A stretch of DNA of 53,784 bases from Oscillospiraceae bacterium (GTDB taxonomy: Bacteria; Bacillota; Clostridia; UMGS1810): positions 1 to 53,784 of the forward strand of contig SVJL01000005.1 of assembly GCA_015068985.1 (NCBI GenBank), read 5' to 3'. The notes under the pieces were generated by a model. That model saw only the letters and a list, made by a program, of their open reading frames with translations, was not told the DNA's origin and ran no database searches. A program made the translations under genes and the position numbers. How positions within the stretch are numbered: position 1 is the first letter of the stretch; the number at the start of each line of letters is the position of its first letter. Of this stretch, positions 27,405 to 35,900 are shown piece by piece.

Positions 27405-28243
27405 CTTTTTTCAGATTTTAGCTTTAATATTTGCTGAGTTTGGTTAAACATTCGCTTTGATATTATGGCAAGCTCCGGCCGGATATGAATCATATTCTCC
27501 TTTTCGGGCAGGGTGCGTCTTGTGGCTTCCATAAAATCGAGAGTTTCTGTTTTGTTGTTAACAAGGATACCGCAATACACAGAATTTGAAAGAATACGTC
27601 TCACGGTTTTTGCCTGCCACAACTTTCCGTGTTTTGTGGGAACATTTTTGCAGTTAAGATAGTCTGCAATTTTTCTTATTCCCATATTTTTTGAACTATA
27701 CATTGAAAATATTTTTTTTACAATTTTGCTTTCTGCTTCATTAATTATAAGCTCATATGTTCCTGATTTGTCATAACCGTAAATTGACGGAGGAGTTCTG
27801 CCCTTACCTGCCGAAACCTTTTTGCCAAACATTATTCTTTTTGACAAATTATACGACTCCTCCTGTGCAATTGCCGCAAACATGGTCAGGGCAAATTCGG
27901 ATTCGCCGAGAGTGTCCATATTGCACGACAAAAACCTGACATCTATTCCCCGTGATTTGAGAATACGTATTCCGCTTAAAAAATCAAGAGTGTTTCGGGC
28001 AAAGCGGCTGATGTCTTTGCATATGAGCATATCAAATATTTTGCTTTTACTATCGGTGAGCATATTCAAAAACTCTGTTCGTTTTTTCAGTGCTTTTCCG
28101 CTGATGCCACGGTCTGCATACAATCTGACCAGATTATACCCATGTTTTTTAGCGTATTCTTCAAAAAATGCTTTTTGATTTTCCAAAGAAGAAAGCTGCT
28201 CTTCACTTCCTGTTGAAACTCTGCAATAGGCAGCAATGTTCAT
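27383..28243 (-). CDS. Serine site-specific recombinase of the 12-kb intervening element
   Basis: 286 residues. Resolvase/invertase domain 1-~150 with the catalytic Ser in YCRVSTGSEEQ, the GISGKALKKRTEF loop and DISRFARNTLD; a PF07508-type recombinase domain follows (~165-265; PPSIYGYDKSG, KTVRRILSNSVYCGIL). The zinc ribbon and long coiled coil of 500-residue relatives such as SpoIVCA are absent, so this is a compact form. The gene abuts the left att core and its stop lies in host sequence; after excision the frame would instead end MFVSPS. It should catalyse excision of the element and rejoining of the split gene. Its ribosome site AGGAGG lies inside the 3' arm of a terminator-like hairpin (28249-28284), suggesting tight control. 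Confidence 0.88.
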   Translation of the reverse strand: MNIAAYCRVSTGSEEQLSSLENQKAFFEEYAKKHGYNLVRLYADRGISGKALKKRTEFLNMLTDSKSKIFDMLICKDISRFARNTLDFLSGIRILKSRGIDVRFLSCNMDTLGESEFALTMFAAIAQEESYNLSKRIMFGKKVSAGKGRTPPSIYGYDKSGTYELIINEAESKIVKKIFSMYSSKNMGIRKIADYLNCKNVPTKHGKLWQAKTVRRILSNSVYCGILVNNKTETLDFMEATRRTLPEKENMIHIRPELAIISKRMFNQTQQILKLKSEKSCHKQKL

Positions 28244-28248
28244 ATAAC

Positions 28249-28284
28249 AAAACCTCCTCGCTTCAATATATGCGGGGAGGTTTT
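28249..28284 (-). terminator. Terminator-like hairpin that overlaps the recombinase ribosome site
   Basis: A 13-bp stem (28272-28284 with 28249-28261, one mismatch) then TTTTGTTAT, just after the SLH gene stop. The descending arm contains GCGAGGAGG, the ribosome site of the recombinase gene nine bases before its ATG. Transcripts from the S-layer operon would mostly end here, and those reading through would have the site paired. Confidence 0.75.
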
Positions 28285-28294
28285 AGTTTAGTTA

Positions 28295-29869
28295 TTATAT
28301 GGGAAGCAGTGCGGTTGGATCATCTATGCCAAACATAATTTTGAGAAGTTCATCAACAAGATATGACGGAACCTCTGTTGCCAATTTGGAATAAAATGCA
28401 GATTGTTGCTCTTTTGTCAGCTTGTTATACAGAGCTTTTGCACTTGCAACGTCGGAAGAATATGTTACTGAAACATAATCTTCAACATAAATCGCCTTTC
28501 CTGCATCGGCATCGGCAAGGGTTTTGTTGATTGTGTCAACAGCTATTGTCATTATAGGACGTTCGTTTTCGTCCAATCTGAGTCTGGGTCTTCCGGTTTC
28601 GTCAACGGCATTAACATATTCAACAATTTTTTTTAGCTTCGCCACAACTTCATTTTGAAGTTCCTGATCGAAAGCATCGTCCGGTTCCTGAGTGTCAGAA
28701 CCAGTGTTATCGTCGGGATTAACAACGGGAGTGTCGTCTATCTCGCCAAGCACTGCCTCAAAGTTATATTCTCTGCTTACTGTTACAACAGTTTTTGCTT
28801 TATAGGTTCTGCCTTTAACAGTGTCTTTCCAATAAAGGAAATTAGGGTATTCAGCTTTATCGGGTTCGGGAAGAGTAAATCTGCTTCCGTAGGATATTGT
28901 CTGACTTATATTTACACCTGCGCCTTTCACGGTTATGGTGTATTCCTTGAGTATTGTGTCTTCGGAACCTGTGTTGTCGCCTGAACCTGTGTTGCCACCT
29001 GAACCGGTGTTGTCGCCCGAGCCTGTGTTGCCGCCCGAACCGGTGTTGTCGCCCGAGCCTGTGTTGTCGCCTGAGCCTGTGTTGTCGCCCGAGCCTGTGT
29101 TGTCACCCGAGCCTGTGTTGTCACCCGAGCCTGTGTTGTCACCTGAACCGGAACTACCGCCGGAGCCCGAACCACCACCGGGTCTGCTACCGCCGGAGCT
29201 ACCACCGGGTCTACTGCCGCCGGAACCCGAACCTCCAACCGATACATTACCGCCAACTGACGGTGTGACAGTTGTTTGAACAAAGTTGGCAAGGAGCATA
29301 GAAAGCTCGCCTCTCTTCATAGGCTCTGTGGCTCTGAATGTGTTGCCGTTTTCAAGACTTATAAGCATATTGCCAACAACCAATTTAACGTATCCCTCTG
29401 CCCAAGGAGAAACGCTATCTGCTATTGTTACGGGCACGCCAAGGTCATAAAGACCCGCCACCCTTGCAACTATTGCACACGCCTGCTCACGGGTTACGGG
29501 AGAATCTCCACGGAACGTGCCATCTTCAAATCCGTTGATATAGCCGGCTTTTTTTGCAATTTTCACGTGAGAATAATACCATTTATCTGCAGTGACATCA
29601 CTGAAAGCCGTTTCATCCTCAAGGGTATATTTATATATGTTGTTAACCATCTTACAAAGCTCAGCCCTTGTTACACCACGATTGGGAGCAAAGGTACCGT
29701 CGCCGTTGCCGTTTATGATGCCTGCTGTAGCAAGCTTATAGATTGCCTGCCCCTGAGCGGTTGTTGCATCAACATCTGTGAACTTAAGGTTTTCTTCTGC
29801 CATTACGGGAACAACAGAATATGCAACGGTTACCATTATGGCAAGAAGCATTGCTATTATTTTTTTCAT
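28295..29869 (-). CDS. SLH-domain surface protein with GSGDNT repeats
   Basis: 524 residues from MKKIIAMLLAIMVTVAYS (signal peptide to about VMAE); an in-frame ATG at 29962 would put 31 residues before the signal and is rejected. Three SLH domains (~25-210: FTDVDATTAQGQAIYKLA, FSDVTADKWYYSHVKIA, VSPWAEGYVKLVVGNML) anchor it to cell-wall polymers. Then comes a Gly/Ser/Arg/Pro linker and about ten GSGDNT/GSGGNT hexapeptide repeats, an InlB B-repeat-like beta domain (~365-430, TITVKGAGVNISQTISYGS, FLYWKDTVKGRTY), and an acidic helical C-terminal domain. It is located within the recombinase element, 82 bp after the giant SLH gene. Confidence 0.87.
   Translation of the reverse strand: MKKIIAMLLAIMVTVAYSVVPVMAEENLKFTDVDATTAQGQAIYKLATAGIINGNGDGTFAPNRGVTRAELCKMVNNIYKYTLEDETAFSDVTADKWYYSHVKIAKKAGYINGFEDGTFRGDSPVTREQACAIVARVAGLYDLGVPVTIADSVSPWAEGYVKLVVGNMLISLENGNTFRATEPMKRGELSMLLANFVQTTVTPSVGGNVSVGGSGSGGSRPGGSSGGSRPGGGSGSGGSSGSGDNTGSGDNTGSGDNTGSGDNTGSGDNTGSGDNTGSGGNTGSGDNTGSGGNTGSGDNTGSEDTILKEYTITVKGAGVNISQTISYGSRFTLPEPDKAEYPNFLYWKDTVKGRTYKAKTVVTVSREYNFEAVLGEIDDTPVVNPDDNTGSDTQEPDDAFDQELQNEVVAKLKKIVEYVNAVDETGRPRLRLDENERPIMTIAVDTINKTLADADAGKAIYVEDYVSVTYSSDVASAKALYNKLTKEQQSAFYSKLATEVPSYLVDELLKIMFGIDDPTALLPI
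28961..29155. repeat. 18-bp tandem repeats encoding GSGDNT
   Basis: About ten and a half near-identical 18-bp units within the SLH gene, differing mainly at third codon positions and a D/G switch. The repeat keeps all six frames open, which explains long spurious open frames on both strands. Copy number is likely to vary by slippage. Confidence 0.9.
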
Positions 29870-29905
29870 TCTGTCACCATACCTTTCTTTGAATTGTTCA
29901 TTTGC

Positions 29906-29939
29906 AAGAATAGGCAGAATTTTATTTCTGCCTATTCTT
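29906..29939. repeat. Perfect 14-bp hairpin between the two SLH genes
   Basis: AAGAATAGGCAGAA (29906-29919) pairs exactly with 29926-29939 around a 6-nt loop. It lies in the 82-bp gap of the SLH operon and lacks a T-run on the minus strand, so it looks more like an mRNA processing or stability element than a terminator. Confidence 0.65.
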
Positions 29940-29951
29940 CTGGATCTTAAA

Positions 29952-32900
29952 TTATTCAGCATTTATTGAACGTTTGATTTCAACAAGATTGCCGTCAAAA
30001 GCAATTTCAAAGCAATTACCGTCATCATAACGTTTAACAGATGCAGTCTTACCTTCAATAATCACATGATAAGTATTGTCGTCAATTCTCTTAACACGCA
30101 ATGTCTTACCCTTGAATGAAATCTCATATGTGTTTTCATCAATTTGTGTAATCTTGTCGGTTATGTCACCAACCTCATCAAACTTACCGGAGGCTATCTC
30201 ATATGCTTTGTTAAACAAATCGAAAGCTTCATCTGTTGTGATATTAATTTTGGTAAATGCCTTATTAACTACTTTGCGAAGTTTTGCATAATCCTCTGAA
30301 CCGTACTCTTTATAGAACGGACTTGTTTTATACCAGTCGAGGAGCTTATCTATCTGAGAACCGAATTTTTCATAAAGCTTTTTCTCTATGGTAAGAGTTA
30401 CTTTATTATTGAATCTGTCAGGTATCTCTCCTGTTTCGGCATATTCATAAAGCATTTCAGCAAGAAGGTTTGCATATTTAACTGCAAGATCTTCATAGTT
30501 TAATACAAGCTCATCAAGTTCTTCTTCAGTAAGCTCTTCGGTGTACCAAACAAGTGCATCGTCACCTATGATTGCAAGCTTAAGCATAAGATCATAGTAG
30601 TATCTGTAGTCTCTTATTGCATATCCACTGCCCACACCGGTGTCGGGAACAAAAAGATTGTCTGCTTCGGTGAGTTTGATGAGTTCCTGCAAATAGGGGT
30701 TCTCGCTATAGTAGAAATTCTGCTGTGCTCTATTGTCTACAAGCTCTACAAAGCGGTCACGGAGAGGAACATAAACATCATCAACAGGATTTACAACAAA
30801 GTTGATTCCGCAAGGCACAAGTGCCGTCTGACCATTTGCAATATCGCTGCGTGCAAAATCAATCTTACGAAGAATTTCGTTGTATGCCGAAGCATAAATT
30901 GCTTCAAGTTTTTCACGAGGATAAATCTTGAACACCTGCTCGGGCACTTTTTCAATGAGGGTTTCAAAGCTATATTCTTTAACCTTCATTTCAAATGCTG
31001 TGAGAATGAATTCTGTTAAAGGTTCAACCTCAAACTCTTCATCATTGATAAGTTGATCAACCATTTTGTCTAGAGTATCCTGATAGATTGTTTTGATAAC
31101 ATCATCTATTGTGGGATCAAGCTGACCAATCTCATCCAGATGGTCAATCACATAATCTTCGTACTCTTCACACTTATGGAAATCATTGTTATCAATTATC
31201 CTATTAACAGATTCTTCAATAATAGCATTGCGATTTGCCTTGTTGGTTTCAAAATCACTGTAGTCGGCATCGGTAATTATTTGTTGACACAATTGCTTGA
31301 TGTGAACCATAGATCCTGAATCAACATCTACCGCACCAACAAATGCATTTGTGAAAAGCTCTTTTACCTCTTCTTTTTCTGCTTTGCTGTTGTTTGCTTT
31401 GGTTTCATAATAATCGAGAATAGAATCCTTGAGTTCTTCATTGTTGCCAAGTGATTCTTTGGCATTATCTACAATGTAGTCTTCAAGCTCAGCTTCTCCT
31501 ATTATCTGAGAGAAACGAAGGAGAACTTCCAGATTCAAAATGTTATTATTTTCATCTATTCCTTCTTTTTCTCTGATTTTATCAAGACCTTTGTCACCAA
31601 TTTTCTCTATCTGCTCCTGCAAGTTGGTCTGAAGTAGCGTTTCGCTGTCGGAGAATGCATCCCACAAGAGGTTTTTGATAGTGTCGGCTGCTCTTGTGCC
31701 TGTTGTTACGGTGTTGCCTGAACCGTCTGTAATTTTAACTGTGGGTTCATAATATCTCTCAAATGTAAATCCAAGACCTATCTTGTCAACATAGGTATAG
31801 ATGCTAAGCTTAGGTGATCTTTCCTCTACAGTCAGCACTCCGTTTTCGTCAACGATTTCGGATGTAACCTTTACTTCGTGAGTAAACTTCTCCCATTTTT
31901 GGGTTGTGGGATTATAGAACCAACCAAATTTTACTTTATGGGTGAATACATTTTCATTTGAATACAATGTTGGAGATATTCTTTCGTTCTTCACATATCC
32001 GTCAACAGTGCCCGAACCCGGAATCTTATCTTCGGGAACAGATGTTCCTGCGGGAACCTGCTCGGAATGTATTAAATGTCCTGCACTGCGGAATTCAACA
32101 TTATAGACAATGGTTGTTTCCCAAACAGCAGTGAATATCCATCCATTTTCGGGGTCGAAGCCTTCAATAACAACTTCCTGACCGGGATTGTAGGTGTTGC
32201 CGTTAAAGCTCCACTCCTTGAGAATGTCGAACTCATTTTCAACATCTTCGGCAGAGGGAAGGGTTATTGCTGCACCATACACGACGGATGTTACCGGCGA
32301 ATATTCTTCGCTGAAGCCACCGCCATTTGTGAAGTCGTAGGAAATTGCTATGGTGTTGCGGTCGTAATAAACTTTGAGTTCTAAGGTTTCATCGGCATAA
32401 ACCACACCGGTGAGAGTGCTCGCGGTGCTGTTATGAGTAAAACCGGTGATAATGGGAACGTTTGTGACATTAACCGTTTTACCGTCGATGGCATATTTGG
32501 TTTCGGTAAGGTCTTCGTCTGCCTCATATCCGCTCCGGTCAACCGTTTGCATATAATACTTGATATAATATGCATAGAGCTTAGACCATACAGGTTCAAC
32601 CACAATATCATCTTCGGTTTCGATGGTTATTTTTTCACCAAATGATTTTTCTACGCCATCAACAAGCCAGCCGGTGAGCTCATAATCGTCTTTGGTGAGG
32701 GAACCATATCCGGGAAGTTCAAACGTGTCGCCAAACTCTTTTATGCCGTCGTCAAGCTCAACACCCGGAGTAAGACTGGAGCCTACAATATCGAATTTAA
32801 CATTAACCTTAACACGGTCATAATAGAGCTTAAGCACAAGGCTTCCATCTTCTTCAACAGTGCCCGAAGCTTCACTCATCATATCTTGGTTATGAACAAA

Positions 32901-35900
32901 GCCATAATAATCTTCAGGCTCTGCAGTGACCTCTTTGCCCGGAAGAACGTCTGTTTCAACGGTATCTTCTTTAAACAAATAATCGGACACATTGCCGGAT
33001 GTTCCGCCAACCTTGAGCTGATAGTGCTTGATTGTGTAGCTTGTTTTGCCTTTTTCGTTCCAGATTGCAACGATGGAAATGTCGGAAACTTCTGTGATTT
33101 CCACTATATCACCGGGGTCGTGTGCAGTGTTGCCAATCTGCCAACCGGCAAGGGTGTAGCCTTCACGTTTAACATCCGATATTTTCGGAAGCCTGATTTC
33201 TTCGCCAAACTGGAATTCACCGTCTCGTGGTGCGGTTACAAATGATGCATCGGTAACACCGGTGCCAAAGGAATAGGTCACGTTTATTACTTCACGATAG
33301 TAATATACTTTAAGAACCAGTGACTTTCCGCTTACGGCAGTACCGCTCATTTCGGTTTTGAACTCTTCATCCTCATTCCATATGAAACCTTTAATCTGTT
33401 TTACCTTTGCATTAACCACAGTGTCGGCTTCTACAGTAAACTCTTCGGTTTCATCATCGAGACGAGAATAGCTCAGCTTGTTGTCTTTATTCTTGTTGTC
33501 GTTAACTGCCCAGTGTTCTACGGTGTAGGTCACATCGGGGAGTTTTTCCCACACAGGCTCAATTGACGCACCGTCTGTGCCAAGCACAAACTTTTCGCCG
33601 GGTTTATATTCTTTTTCGTTTGCAGTGCCCTTGTTTACAACCCAGCCGATGAGTTTGTGAGATTTTTTGGTTACCTGCTGATCTGTGGGAAGGGTAATTT
33701 CGGTTTCAAAATGAATTGCTTCTCCCTGAATAGGTGTAAAGCCATCAGCAAAGCTTTCGTCTGCAGCGAGCTTGTATGCAACGCTATATGAGTTACGGTC
33801 ATAGTAGAGCTTGAGCTCAATTGTCTCGTTAGCAACAATTGTGCCCTTCGGGTTACTGATGTCCTCATTTGGAGTGAAGCCCTCGTAGGTTTTGAAATCT
33901 ACAGAAACTTCTTTGCCGGCATTCTCACTGGTTCCCGAACCTGCTTCAACTGATTCACCATAGTGTGCAACATTTCCGGGTGTTCCGCCAATTTTCAGCT
34001 TATAGTGAGCGTAGGTATAGTTACCTTTGCCTTGTTCAAGCCAGATTGGAATTACCTCAACCACTTGATCAACATAAAAATCAATTATAACAGTTGCACC
34101 CGGCTCGTAGTTTTTGCCGTTTACAGTCCAGCCGGTAAGAGTGTTATTCTCTTTAACAACGTTGTCTGCACCGGGGAGAGTGATTTCATCACCAAAATAT
34201 TTTTCGCCAAAATCATCTATATAGTTATCTGCAAAGCTCCAACCATCAGTAATGGTTGTAAATTCGAGCATTTTACGGTTATAGTACACCTTGAGCACAA
34301 GAGAACCGTCGGCTGCAACCTTACCGGTCTCATCTCCAGCCTGTGTTGCATCACGTTCAAAACCGGTATAGTCTTTAGGCTCTGCACTTACCCAAGTGTC
34401 GGGAATTGCCGTTTTTTCTTCGGTCTCTGCTTTTGCATATGTTCTGTCAACTGTACCTGTATACTTATCAAGCTTTTCGTGATAACGCTCTATGGTATAT
34501 TTTACAGGTTCAAGTTCTTCCCACACAGCGGTGATGGTAACAGTGCCTTCTGCAACAATTTCGTATTTTGCTCCGGGAGCATATTCGGTGCCGTCTATTT
34601 TCCAGGCTTTAAGCTTGTTGGAGTCTTTGCGGACTGCATCTGCAGTGGGCAGGGTAAGTGTGTAGCCAAAGAGTTTATCCGCTTTATCTATCGGACTTAC
34701 CTCTGTGCCGCCGTCAAGCTCATAGCTTAAGGAAACAGATTTACGGTCATAATAAACCTCTAAAACAAGGCCGCCGTTTCCTGTGTTACCCTTTAACTTA
34801 CTCTTTCCATCGTTGAAAGAGAAACCATATATCTTATCTTCAAAATCTTCCACTTTCAACTCAACATCGGTATTAACAAACACGTTGTTAATAATGTCAC
34901 TGTCGGTTTCTTTGTAGGTTACTCCGTCAAGCTCTAATTGATATGTTTTTATGGTATAGGAGGTTTTTCCAACCTCTGTCCAGATAGCTTCGATTTCATA
35001 TGTTACATCTTCGGTAATTGTAACTTTTTCACCGGGAGCATATGATTTCTCGTTTTCTGTGCCTTTGTTGACAATCCATCCGGATAGAGTGTAATGCTCT
35101 TTGGTAACATCAGACTCGCCGGGAAGTTTGATTTCGGCTCCAAACTGTTTTGTGCCCTGGTCTAATGTGTAACCATCAGAAAGAATACCACCGTCAATGT
35201 TGATAGCCACATTAACATTGTTACGGGTGTAGTATACTTCAAGCACAAGCTTGCCGTCTTTGGTTACAATGCCTTTTTCACGGTCGGCAAATGCGCCATT
35301 ATGAGTAAAGCCAGTGTAGGTTTTGATGTCGGCTTGTACTTCCGAGTCAACCTCGCCTTTTTTGATATCGGTTTCTTTTACTTCATAGCTATTGGTATCG
35401 TCGAGGTTGGTTGCATTGAGCTTGGCAACATAATACTTAACCGTATAATCTACAGGATCATATTTTTTCCATACAGGAACAATGTTCACGTCGGCTTCAG
35501 TGCTGATTGTGTAGCTTGAACCCGGTTCACATTCAACACCATTCACTTTCCATTTGTCGAGGTAGTGTCCGGCTTTATGAACCTGACCATCTGTTGGCAA
35601 ATAAATTGATGAGCCAAAACGCATTGCTTCACCCTGCGGAAGCGAAACCTTATCATCAGTTATAGCACCGCCATCCATGTTGTGAGTTACAGTGACGGTT
35701 TTGCGGTCATAATACAATTTCAGGATAAGATTGCCGTCTGCAGTGATTGTGCCTGAAAGATTACTGTCTGATTCATTTAAATCAAAGCCTATGATAGTCT
35801 CGGGAGTTACTTTTGCCTCTTTTCCAATCTCATCTGTGTAGAAATCACCGGATTCCAATTTGTAATCGTCATTTTCTACATTTTGATGATATATTTCTAC

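Noticed and set aside
28961-29155. Regularly repeated units resembling a CRISPR array
   Set aside because: Units are contiguous 18-mers in a coding frame with no spacers, and no cas genes are near.
28935-29292. Long Pro/Val- or Cys-rich open frames on both strands across the GSGDNT array
   Set aside because: They are shadow frames kept open by the 18-bp repeat; no ribosome sites and no family resemblance.
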